NCBI GenBank assembly: GCA_001830645.1
Contig: MIBM01000178.1
Coordinates: forward strand, 2,055 to 9,720
Direction: 5' to 3'
Source: Spirochaetes bacterium RIFOXYC1_FULL_54_7
GTDB lineage: Bacteria; Spirochaetota; Spirochaetia; Treponematales; UBA12059
DNA: 7,666 bases
Below are positions 1 to 6,170 of the stretch, one piece after another. Numbering within the stretch: the stretch's first letter is position 1; each line of letters begins with the position of its first letter. Under the pieces are notes generated by a model. That model did no database searches. It was given only the letters and a program-made list of their open reading frames with translations, and was not told the origin of the DNA. The position numbers and the translations under genes were made by a program.

Positions 1-559
1 CAACGGATGCCACGCCAGGCCCGTTGTCTGGATAGCCGAGCAGCAAGGTGCCGGGTTCAACAAGCTCCAGGTGCAACTGTATCCGGCCTTTCCGGCTGTC
101 TTTGAAGGCGTGCTTGCAGCTGTTTGTGAGCAGTTCGTTTATGCCAAGGCCAATGGGCGTGGCTTCGTCCACCATGACCTCCACCGCATCACCGCCAAGC
201 TCCAGTTCAATTTCCCGCTCCTTCGAGTAGGCCGAGACAATGCTGCCGGCCAGGATTCTTGCAAAGCCTAGCAGGTCTATTGTAGTAAGGTCGCCCGAAC
301 CCATGAGCATCTGGTGGACAAGGCGCATGCAATTGATACGCTGTACTATGGTCAGCAGAGAATCGCCAAAACCGGATTCCCGGTGTTTCTGTGCTTCTAT
401 ATTGACGATGGAACCGATCACCTGAAGGTTGTTCCGGGTGCGATGGTAGACCTCCCTCAGCAAGATCTCCTTTTCCTGCAGTGCCGTCTTGAGCCGTAAC
501 CGGGTCTGCAGCCGTTCGCTCACATCCCTGCCAACGGTTTGCACCTCGGTGAGCCTGCC
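1..559 (-). pseudogene. Sensor kinase remnant, HisKA_2 dimerisation and HATPase_c domains, cut by the window edge
   Basis: This is the catalytic part of the sensor kinase. It is open in one frame from 559 to the left edge with no start codon of its own. It begins with a PAS end (GRLTEVQTVGRDVSERL) and a short coiled linker. Next comes a HisKA_2-type phosphoacceptor box, LLREVYHRTRNNLQVI, whose histidine corresponds to the phosphorylated one in the family's LREIHHRVKNNLQ consensus. Further on are the N box (GLGINELLTNSCKHAF) and the start of the nucleotide-binding G1 box (DNGPG) near position 20. These ATPase motifs look intact, so the decay lies in the sensory half. The frame is the same as that of the Cache fragment (codons congruent), so the two upstream shifts compensate each other; only the middle part is out of register. 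The kinase would phosphorylate an aspartate on a response regulator that is not in the window. Without the upstream parts this fragment is probably not expressed. Confidence 0.75.
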
Positions 560-1038
560 AATTCCTGCTCCTCCGGCTCAATCAGTTCGAACCATCGCCG
601 TCCTATGATGTCCTGCCGCATACCCGCATCAAAAAGGGCAATGAAGTTGCTGTTCGCAAAGGTAAGGGTGGTATCGGGAAGCCAGCGGAATACCAGATCG
701 GGCTGGCTCTCCACCATAGCCCGGAATTCAGCCGTGCTTTTCAGGAGTTGGTGCTGCCTGGCCTTGAGGTGATACAGCAGTAACCAGATGATACCCAGTA
801 TGATAATGGTGATCGCAACCATGAAAATCCAGAAGATCCTGGTCTCGAAGAACTGTTCGCTCACCGATCGTCCAACCAATACATAGAAGGGGTATGAAAC
901 AAGCTTCTGGAACGCAAATACCCGCACCACCGAATCGGTCCTGCCTTCATACTGGACAACACCGGATTCCATGCCGCTTTCAACCATCTGCTGCGGCGGT
1001 ATGGTGGTTGTCTCGTTGTTCAAAGAAACCAAGGTCAA
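520..1038 (-). pseudogene. Sensor kinase remnant, end of Cache domain, second membrane helix and half a PAS domain
   Basis: This is the middle part of the same sensor kinase, in a different frame from the parts on either side. It resumes at about QQMVESGMESGVVQYEG (from 993), continues through a typical Cache end (VRVFAFQKLVSYPFYVLVGRS), and then has a strong membrane helix (IFWIFMVAITIIILGIIWLL). After a short linker comes the first half of a PAS domain: FRAMVESQPDLVFRWLPD, then IIGRRWFELIEPEEQEL. The frame then runs into a TGA at 520-522. The second half of the PAS fold (normally about 45 residues with the H-R-V and W-x-x-W-x-R strands) is absent. The end of a PAS domain (GRLTEVQTVGRDVSER) appears immediately afterwards in the next frame from 559. 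The TTG at 1038 only opens the frame and is unlikely to be a real start. Calling this a deletion relies on PAS family knowledge. Confidence 0.75.
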
Positions 1039-1597
1039 TGGATGCGCCTATCACACCCCGGAAGTTGCCCTTGTCTATGACAGGGTGGTAGACAAGCAGG
1101 ATAAGTTTGTCGCCAGCTTTACAGTATTTTAAATCGGAGTAGCGGTCACCTTCCTGCGGATCAGCCCTCTGGCTTTCGAAGTAGCCGGAATCAAGGAGTG
1201 CCTGGGTTCCCGACTCCGGATCGGTGTTAAGTAAAACCTTGCCGTAGGCATCGGTGAAATGGAAGCCGACAAGCTCTGGATACTTGCTGGCAAGCAGGGA
1301 AAGGTAGTCAAGATCGATCAAGTCGGAGCCCGTGGAGTCCTGCGGTATCCATGCCGCTGGATAGTGGCGGTCCGCCAGCACCACTGTGCTGGCCTCTATC
1401 CAGTGGAAGGTAGCCTCCATCCTGGCCGCGATGAGTCTGGCTTCATTCATGGAACCGCTGGCCATCATCTCGTCGATATACCTGCTGGTGGTCATGATGA
1501 ATAGGCCCGGAATCCCGATAGTAAGGATTGTTATCAAGGCGAGGCTCAGGGTAATGGCCCTGTCGGGCTTCTTCAACTGCAGGAACCTGGGAACCAC
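980..1597 (-). pseudogene. Sensor kinase remnant, N-terminal membrane helix and Cache sensor domain
   Basis: This is the 5' part of a broken sensor histidine kinase. It opens at a GTG codon (1597) preceded by an AAAGGA ribosome site (1606-1611) eight bases upstream. Residues about 14-35 form a hydrophobic signal-anchor helix. The region from about residue 36 looks like a periplasmic dCache domain: an N-terminal helix with an EARLIAARMEATFHWIEA-like stretch, then a segment near FHFTDAYGKVLLNTDPES, then GVIGASIDLGFFEQ, typical of the second Cache lobe. After FFEQ (about 1016) the frame gives eleven unrelated residues and stops. The rest of the Cache domain, the second membrane helix and the PAS domain continue in another frame (520-1038). 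A full dCache would have roughly 35-45 more residues between FFEQ and the QQMVESG segment, so I infer an internal deletion, not just a base slip. The ligand is unknown. Alternative: a sequencing or assembly error. Confidence 0.75.
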
Positions 1598-1805
1598 TAC
1601 TTGAGTCCTTTCGCCCGTGCTGGAAGTCTACTTAAAGCCAGTGGCACAGATTCATAGCTTGGTGCCTGCCCCCAGTACATGCAAGGAAGATTGCTGGTTG
1701 CCCTCGTGCTGTTTCAGGAGTATTCTTGGAGCCAGAGTTTCCGGCATCCGTACACCAGACATCCAGACGCAATGCGCGAGTGCTCCCAGGTTGATAGGAG
1801 TCTGA
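1598..1805. other. Divergent intergenic region between sensor kinase remnant and 2H phosphoesterase
   Basis: This 208-bp gap lies between the kinase remnant (minus) and the 2H/toroid operon (plus), so it should hold promoters for both. Apart from the two ribosome sites and one weak promoter candidate listed separately, I see no coding potential, RNA gene or clear inverted repeat in it. Confidence 0.6.
1698..1726 (+). promoter_or_regulatory. Weak candidate sigma-70 promoter for the 2H/toroid operon
   Basis: TTGCCC (1698-1703) and TATTCT (1721-1726) are separated by 17 bases; each matches its consensus at 4 of 6 positions. The location 80 bp upstream of the 2H gene is suitable, but such matches also occur by chance. 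Confidence 0.22.
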
Positions 1806-2489
1806 ATGAGTTCGGCTTCTCTTTACAAGCAGATCTACAAGGCCAATATCCACAAAATCAGCAGCGGTAACATCGGGATCGATCCATACCTGTCAGACCA
1901 CACTGTTGACAGCAGACGGGGAATCTCCCTGATCATTCCTGTCCTGGGAATCAAGGAGGAATATGCTGCTCTGGTCGGGCAATTCCAGGCCCTTGCGCCG
2001 GAGCAATACTATTACCCCCTGGAGGACCTTCATACCACCGTTTTTGATTTCATCCGGGCTTCTGACCAGTACACCAGGAATGAAAAACAGGAAAAGGAAT
2101 TCAGGTTGATCACCCATGTGGCGCTCGGCAATGTCCCCCGGTTTTCCCTTCGCTTGAACGGCATAGTCTTCAGCAGTGCCGCAGGCCTTCTCAAAGGCTA
2201 TGATGATGACAGATTGATAGTCATCAGACAAAATATCAGACATTTGATGGCAGCCAGGGGACTGAGGAACGATGAGCGTTACGAATCCAGCTCAGCCCAT
2301 GTGACCTTCTGCCGGTTTCCTTCCCCGTTGTTGGATCCGGCACCGTTTGTCAGTTTGCTGGAGGCCCGCAAGTATCTGTACCTTGGTACTGAAAAGGTGT
2401 CACGCATGGAACTGGTCGAGCATGACTGGTATAATTCAAATGGTACGAAGAGGATCATCGCCTCCTTTGACTTGGGAAGTGGTGAGTGA
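1806..2489 (+). CDS. 2H phosphoesterase (LigT / 2'-5' RNA ligase-like) family protein
   Basis: A 227-residue cytoplasmic protein with the two H-x-T motifs that define the 2H phosphoesterase superfamily: HTT at residues 76-78 (in DLHTTVFDF) and HVT at 165-167 (in SAHVTFCRF). The two histidines are about 90 residues apart, as expected for a pseudo-symmetric bilobal fold, and each sits at the end of a hydrophobic strand. Characterised relatives hydrolyse or form 2',5' or cyclic phosphodiester bonds in RNA or cyclic nucleotides; the substrate here cannot be told from sequence. No signal peptide or membrane helix is visible. The start is well supported: AGGAG (1796-1800) lies five bases before ATG 1806. 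The stop TGA overlaps the start of the next gene, so the two are probably translationally coupled. The C-terminal LVEHDWYNSNG segment resembles that of longer bacterial LigT-like proteins. Confidence 0.8.
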   Translation: MSSASLYKQIYKANIHKISSGNIGIDPYLSDHTVDSRRGISLIIPVLGIKEEYAALVGQFQALAPEQYYYPLEDLHTTVFDFIRASDQYTRNEKQEKEFRLITHVALGNVPRFSLRLNGIVFSSAAGLLKGYDDDRLIVIRQNIRHLMAARGLRNDERYESSSAHVTFCRFPSPLLDPAPFVSLLEARKYLYLGTEKVSRMELVEHDWYNSNGTKRIIASFDLGSGE

Positions 2490-3445
2490 TGGCTGCGGAT
2501 GAAAGGGCAGGAATGGACACTATTTCATGGCTGCTGGACAAGGCCGATCCAGCGCTTGAATTCCAGGTACGAAGGGACCTCCTTCATGAGCCCGAGCACA
2601 GTCTGATAGGTCTGAGGCATCGAATCAAGACCTCTGCCCACGTGAAACTGCTGCTGGATGAAAGACATGAAAACGGCCACTGGGGATCCGGCGTATACAA
2701 CCCAAAATGGACCTGTACCCATTATGTTCTTTGGGAGCTGGTCCAGCTTGGAATTCCTCCCGGCAACAGGCTGTGCAGGGAGTCCTGCGATCTGCTTCTG
2801 GGATTCCCCCGAGGTGAACATGGGGGAATCAATTATGCGCATACTGTTACCAATTCCGATGTATGCATCAATGGGATGATACTGAACATCATCAGTTATT
2901 TCGGCCTTTACACTGATAGGTGTAACGAGTTGATCGATTACCTTCTGGCCAGCCAGATGCCCGACGGTGGCTGGAATTGCGAGTATCTGCGGGGCACACG
3001 ACATAGCTCGCTGCATACGACAATCAGTGTACTGGAAGGCCTTACACGGAATCTGGAATCCGGGCATCCCTATCGCAGTGGCGAGCTGAAGACCGCCAGG
3101 TCCCAGGGCATTGAGTTCATCCTTGAACACGAGCTGTACAAATCCAGCACCACCGGAGAAGTAATACGGGACGAGTTTTTAAGGTTCTGTTTCCCTGTGC
3201 GATGGAAGTATGATATCTTGCGTTGCCTGGATTACTTCCAGAGGGCGGCCATTGCCCATGACCCCCGGATGGATGCAGCCCTGTCGGTTGTCGCCAGATC
3301 CAGGGACGCGAAGGGGAGGTGGAAGTCCTTCAAGCAGGCCGGCAAGACCTATCGTGATCTGGAAAGCGTGGCAGACCGGGGCAAATGGAACACCTTGCGG
3401 GCCCTGCGGGTGCTGGGATATTTCAGCAATGGCTTGGGTGGCTAG
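2489..3445 (+). CDS. Prenyltransferase/squalene-oxidase-repeat (alpha-alpha toroid) protein
   Basis: A predicted soluble protein of 318 residues from ATG 2489 (319 if GTG 2486 is used; numbering here counts from 2486). It resembles bacterial proteins with repeats of the terpenoid cyclase/protein prenyltransferase toroid. The N-terminus has the WLLDKADPALEFQVRRDLL pattern common to that group. A QW-like motif, SQMPDGGWNCEY, is at about 156-166. Further helical repeat pairs follow (RDAKGRWKSF about 273-282; KWNTLRALRVLGYF 300-313). D125-x-C127 and H173 or H177 could correspond to the zinc ligands of protein prenyltransferase beta subunits. The DxDD motif of squalene-hopene cyclase is absent, and the length is half that of a cyclase, so hopanoid synthesis is unlikely. 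The ATG shares its A with the TGA of the 2H gene (TGATG). ATG 2513 (AAGGG upstream) is an alternative start. Function unknown. Confidence 0.7.
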   Translation: MAADERAGMDTISWLLDKADPALEFQVRRDLLHEPEHSLIGLRHRIKTSAHVKLLLDERHENGHWGSGVYNPKWTCTHYVLWELVQLGIPPGNRLCRESCDLLLGFPRGEHGGINYAHTVTNSDVCINGMILNIISYFGLYTDRCNELIDYLLASQMPDGGWNCEYLRGTRHSSLHTTISVLEGLTRNLESGHPYRSGELKTARSQGIEFILEHELYKSSTTGEVIRDEFLRFCFPVRWKYDILRCLDYFQRAAIAHDPRMDAALSVVARSRDAKGRWKSFKQAGKTYRDLESVADRGKWNTLRALRVLGYFSNGLGG

Positions 3446-3498
3446 GATTGGTATCGGACCTTGCCTGCCGGGAAGAGCCGGGTTGTCCTGCCGCTGCT

Positions 3499-4215
3499 TC
3501 AGGTCGAGGTGGCATAAAACCACTTCCTGGCTTGTTCGAGGTCAGCGCGGGATACGTCCTGGTAGATTATATCCCGCACCCCAGCCATGCCTGCCCGACC
3601 CATTTTGGCCTTCAGGTCTTTTACCTGCTGTACCCGCTCTTTGGAGAGCCCGAAGGCCGCTTCCAGTAAGGTAGTCCAGCTGTCATCGAACAACGACGCA
3701 TGCAGCACGAGTATCCAGTAATCAGACATCGAGAAGCTTATCGTCTCTTTCCCGATGACAAGGGATGTGTAGGATTCCTTTCCGGTATAGGGAATCTTGG
3801 TTACCAGCTTCAGCTTTTTACCGCTACAGATATGTTTGATTGCCTTGTCGATCTGCGAGGTGTCGTCCAGCTTCCCTGTGGAAACCAGATAATCGAAGTA
3901 TCTACGGATATTGCCCAGAAAGCGCTTCGCATTTTCCAGGGTAAGATCAAAGATGCCACCGAACATCATATGGGATTCGCACCATTCCAGGCACACACTG
4001 TATTCCCAGAACGGCAGGTCTTCGATGGCATCATATGGTTCTATTCTGCCGAGATACGCGTTGAACGCGAACAGGTCATCATAGAGGGCTGCAAGCGCCT
4101 TATCGGCAAGTGTGAGCGCTTCGCGTTTCAGAAAAGCCTGAACATCGGCTTTCCTGAGAAGTATGAACTCGACATTCCTGAGACCTTCAAGAATCGACTG
4201 TAAAGCAGTTGCCAT
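3499..4215 (-). CDS. Hypothetical protein, 238 residues, third gene of the AbiEii-type cluster
   Basis: I do not recognise this protein. It is intact, mostly helical by composition, and lacks a signal peptide, membrane helix or cysteine cluster. Visible segments include LLRKADVQAFLKREALTLADKAL near residues 19-41, an aromatic stretch EDLPFWEYSVCLEWCESHMMFG, a basic helix (AKRFLGNIRRYFDYLVSTGKL) in the middle, a probable beta segment (SYTSLVIGKETISFSMSDYW), and a charged C-terminal helix region ending in ARKWFY. The start at ATG 4215 has AAAGGA (4222-4227) six bases upstream. It begins 14 bp after the stop of the AbiEii remnant's C-terminal frame and was therefore probably in the same operon. 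It might be an accessory to that toxin-antitoxin pair or an unrelated passenger. It is convergent with the toroid gene, 53 bp apart, and I see no obvious terminator between them. Confidence 0.65.
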   Translation of the reverse strand: MATALQSILEGLRNVEFILLRKADVQAFLKREALTLADKALAALYDDLFAFNAYLGRIEPYDAIEDLPFWEYSVCLEWCESHMMFGGIFDLTLENAKRFLGNIRRYFDYLVSTGKLDDTSQIDKAIKHICSGKKLKLVTKIPYTGKESYTSLVIGKETISFSMSDYWILVLHASLFDDSWTTLLEAAFGLSKERVQQVKDLKAKMGRAGMAGVRDIIYQDVSRADLEQARKWFYATST

Positions 4216-4229
4216 AAACCATCCTTTAA

Positions 4230-4558
4230 CTAGGTATAATCAACAATTAGTTTCCTGGCAAGATTTTCCATACGCTGTCTGACCTCGATCCAGGTCCATC
4301 CGTTCAGGTACAAAGACTGCCAGTGGTACGATTGACAACCTGGATCCCGGGGATCAAACGTGCCAATGATTCCTGCAAACCCAGGGAGTCGAACGGGTCA
4401 CCAAGGAAGAAATCCATATCCACTGACTTTCTGTGACCGAAGACCAAGGCCATCGAGGTTCCTCCGCCCAGGGCAGCCCCGCGCAGTTCGTCCAGGCCAG
4501 CCAGAACAGGCAGCAGCTCAAGGAACTCATGCGAGACACTCTCCGGATGTGCGATCAT
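4230..4558 (-). pseudogene. AbiEii/AbiGii-type nucleotidyltransferase toxin, internally deleted
   Basis: The first 84 residues (4558-4304) match the N-terminus of AbiEii-family nucleotidyltransferases: HPESVSHEFLELLPVL, then the conserved ALGGGTSMALVFGHRKSVDMDFF block with the GG-T and D-x-D catalytic core (DMDFF). Members of this family act as toxins by transferring nucleotides, in characterised cases to tRNA. The frame stops 12 residues after LIPGIQ. A different frame (from about 4317 to the TAG at 4230-4232) encodes WTWIEVRQRMENLARKL and a few more residues, which looks like the family's C-terminal W-x-x-V helix. The intervening 110-130 residues of a normal protein, with the second half of the transferase domain, are missing, so I infer an out-of-frame internal deletion near 4312-4320. 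The start ATG overlaps the antitoxin stop by four bases (ATGA). The toxin is very probably inactive. Confidence 0.72.
4233..4261 (-). promoter_or_regulatory. Candidate promoter for the 238-residue protein, inside the AbiEii remnant
   Basis: On the minus strand TTGCCA (4256-4261, 5 of 6 to the -35 consensus) and TATACC (4233-4238, 4 of 6 to -10) are exactly 17 bases apart. Transcription would start near 4226, immediately before or within the AAAGGA ribosome site, giving a very short leader. It lies in the C-terminal coding part of the truncated toxin, so it could keep the downstream gene expressed after the toxin decayed. Not proven. Confidence 0.35.
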
Positions 4559-4790
4559 AGCGAGCAGTACAACCTGAGGAAGTTGGCGCTTTTAGGGTCA
4601 AGGCGCAGGGATGGCATGAGCTGCCTGAGCCCGGTTTTCCCGTAGACTTCCCGGATCACCAGCCAGTCTTCCCGGTGTCACGCTGCAGAACCCGTTCCAC
4701 CGGCCAGCGCGTATTTCTGGCAACATCAACCGTCTCGCGGTCAACATCCCAGAAGAGGGTGGGTGATAATCTGCTGATAGAATCATTCAT
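4555..4790 (-). pseudogene. DUF6922-type antitoxin-like protein with a one-base frameshift
   Basis: The frame from ATG 4790 reads MNDSISRLSPTLFWDVDRET and continues to VERVLQRDTG, then stops soon after (TGA 4656-4658). In another frame the sequence continues at once with REDWLVIREVYGKTG and then LDPKSANFLRLYCSL to TGA 4555-4557. Joined, they make a 78-residue protein matching the family often found beside AbiEii toxins (S-P-x-L-F-W-D near the start, E-R-V-L then W in the middle, N-F-L near the end). One missing base in the C/G run at about 4671-4676 (ACC-GGG read where ACC-CGG is expected) explains the break. This could be a real mutation, a sequencing error, or less likely recoding. The stop overlaps the AbiEii start by four bases, the usual coupling of such a pair. 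The family name rests on remembered conserved residues. Confidence 0.72.
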
Positions 4791-4797
4791 TGGGCTA

Positions 4798-4827
4798 AGT
4801 ATAAGACATAGGCTTGGAAAGGGACAA
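4798..4827 (-). promoter_or_regulatory. Promoter candidate for the AbiE-type cluster, implying a leaderless transcript
   Basis: Minus-strand TTGTCC (4822-4827, 4 of 6) and TATACT (4798-4803, 5 of 6) are 18 bases apart. The -10 box ends seven bases before ATG 4790, and no ribosome site precedes that ATG. This arrangement (TANNNT, about seven bases, ATG) is typical of leaderless mRNAs. Confidence 0.4.
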
Positions 4828-4885
4828 GTGAAGATCAGCGGGCTGGCCTCGCCATCATAGGGTGGGCGCACTCCCTTCAACCCAC

Positions 4886-6055
4886 CTAGCTGCCCGGCAG
4901 TTCCATGCCGCGATTCATGATCTCAATATAGCCCGCGTAACTGAACAGGCGGTTGCGTTTCCGGGCGGTCAGCTCCTTCACGATGCCGAGCTGTTCCAGG
5001 TGGCCGAGCGCTTTGTTCACTGTCGCCGGGGTGATTCCTGTCTTCTCTACCAGTGAGCCTGAGGTGACGATGGGATGCTCCATGAGTACCCGGTGGACCT
5101 GCATGGTGGATGATGTCGCCCGGCCGAGGCCGCTGATCTTGTCGCGGTCCTGGCTTGAGAGGTCCAGGAGCTGCTGCGCCGTTTCCACCGCCTGGGTGGC
5201 AGTGACGATGACCGCCTCGGCAAAGAAATCAAGCCAGGCTTCCCAATCGCCGGTCATACGCACGTTGTTGAGCAATTCGTAGTAATACTGGCGATGCGTT
5301 TTGAAATAGAGGCTTAGGTAGAACATCGGCTTTCGCAGTACCTTCTGCTCATATAACAGCAGCGCTATCAGCAGACGCCCCAGACGGCCATTACCGTCCA
5401 GAAACGGGTGGATCGTCTCGAACTGCACATGGGCCAACGCCGCCTTGAGCAACACCGGAGTCGGCTCCGGCTGATCATGGAGGAAAAGTTCCAGCTTGCT
5501 CATGCACTCCCGCATCTCCTCGGCCGGAGGCGGAACGAAGGCCGCGTTGCCTGGTCGGGTACCGCCGATCCAGTTCTGGCTGCGCCGGAACTCCCCCGGT
5601 GTCTGATTGCTGCCACGGCCCTTTGCCAGCAGAACGCCATGGATCTCGCGGAACAAGCGCAGTGAAAGAGGCAGCCCTCCTTGAAGCAGGTGTAGACCAT
5701 GGTCTAGGGCAGCGACATAGTTGCTGACCTCCCGCACATCATCCAGCGGCACGCCAGGTTCCTGATCCAACTCGAACAGCAACAGGTCGGACAGGGACGA
5801 CTGGGTCCCCTCGATCATGGAGGAGAGTACGGCTTCTTTTCGTACATACATGTAGAGGAACAGTGATGTGTCCGGCAGCAAAGTCGAAACGCTGTCCAAC
5901 CGCCCGAGCGCCAGCAGCGCCTGATCGAACTTGCTGCGTAGCTCCGGAGTCCATTCGATGGGAGGCAGCGGCGGCAGCGGCGTAGGCACGAAGGCCTGGG
6001 CCTTCTCACCCACCGTCGATATGGTTACGTATCTGCCTTGGAGTTCTCGTTTCAT
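4886..6055 (-). CDS. Fic family protein (AMP-transferase) with N-terminal inhibitory helix and C-terminal winged helix
   Basis: An intact 389-residue Fic protein of usual length. The N-terminal Fic_N-like part contains the FVPTPLPPLPPIEW segment (22-35). The class II inhibitory motif S-x-x-x-E-G is at 78-83 (SSMIEG); its glutamate normally blocks the ATP site. The Fic core follows: the flap region NWIGGTRPGNAAFVPPP (161-177) and the complete catalytic loop HPFLDGNGRLGR (216-227), with H216 as general base, N222, and arginines 224 and 227 for phosphate binding. Residues about 310-375 look like a winged-helix DNA-binding domain (TSGSLVEKTGITPATVNKALGHLEQLGIV). Such proteins AMPylate targets, often themselves, and may regulate their own gene. 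The ATG at 6055 is preceded by GAGGCAGGCAGG, a modest ribosome site. No separate antitoxin is needed because inhibition is intramolecular. It is 95 bp upstream of the DUF6922 gene on the same strand but probably transcribed separately. Confidence 0.93.
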   Translation of the reverse strand: MKRELQGRYVTISTVGEKAQAFVPTPLPPLPPIEWTPELRSKFDQALLALGRLDSVSTLLPDTSLFLYMYVRKEAVLSSMIEGTQSSLSDLLLFELDQEPGVPLDDVREVSNYVAALDHGLHLLQGGLPLSLRLFREIHGVLLAKGRGSNQTPGEFRRSQNWIGGTRPGNAAFVPPPAEEMRECMSKLELFLHDQPEPTPVLLKAALAHVQFETIHPFLDGNGRLGRLLIALLLYEQKVLRKPMFYLSLYFKTHRQYYYELLNNVRMTGDWEAWLDFFAEAVIVTATQAVETAQQLLDLSSQDRDKISGLGRATSSTMQVHRVLMEHPIVTSGSLVEKTGITPATVNKALGHLEQLGIVKELTARKRNRLFSYAGYIEIMNRGMELPGS

Positions 6056-6090
6056 CCTGCCTGCCTCGAACCTAAAACAACATTTACCTC

Positions 6091-6120
6091 TATTTTATCT
6101 TAAGTGCATATCTTAAAATA
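6091..6120. promoter_or_regulatory. AT-rich putative operator upstream of fic
   Basis: This 30-bp sequence has outer inverted arms TATTTTA (6091-6097) and TAAAATA (6114-6120). Inside it are two direct copies of TATCTTAA (6096-6103 and 6109-6116), 13 bp apart. It lies 36-65 bp upstream of the fic ATG and is much more AT-rich than its surroundings. It could be a binding site for the Fic winged helix and part of the promoter. Inferred from position and symmetry only. Confidence 0.4.
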
Positions 6121-6170
6121 AAGAATCGGGAGGGAAAAATCAAGCGGATTTCCTGAACGACCAGGTGTTT

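Noticed and set aside
207..581. Minus-strand open frame of 124 residues
   Set aside because: Its TTG start and low-complexity sequence have no recognisable motif, and it is out of frame with the clear HisKA_2/HATPase frame that covers the same bases.
2525..3130. Long 201-residue minus-strand frame
   Set aside because: It is antisense to the toroid gene, whose frame shows family motifs and coupling to the gene upstream; the antisense frame shows none.
3210..3674. Plus-strand frames of 154 and 94 residues (3210-3674, 3385-3669)
   Set aside because: They overlap the end of the toroid gene and the start of the convergent 238-residue gene; composition is P/R/W-rich, typical of shadow frames.
3700..4203. 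Plus-strand frame of 167 residues
   Set aside because: It is antisense to almost the whole 238-residue gene, which has a proper ribosome site and operon context; the antisense frame lacks both.
4861..4886. GGTGGG/CCCACC hairpin downstream of fic
   Set aside because: The six-base stem has a 14-base loop and no T-run on the minus strand, so it is not a convincing terminator.
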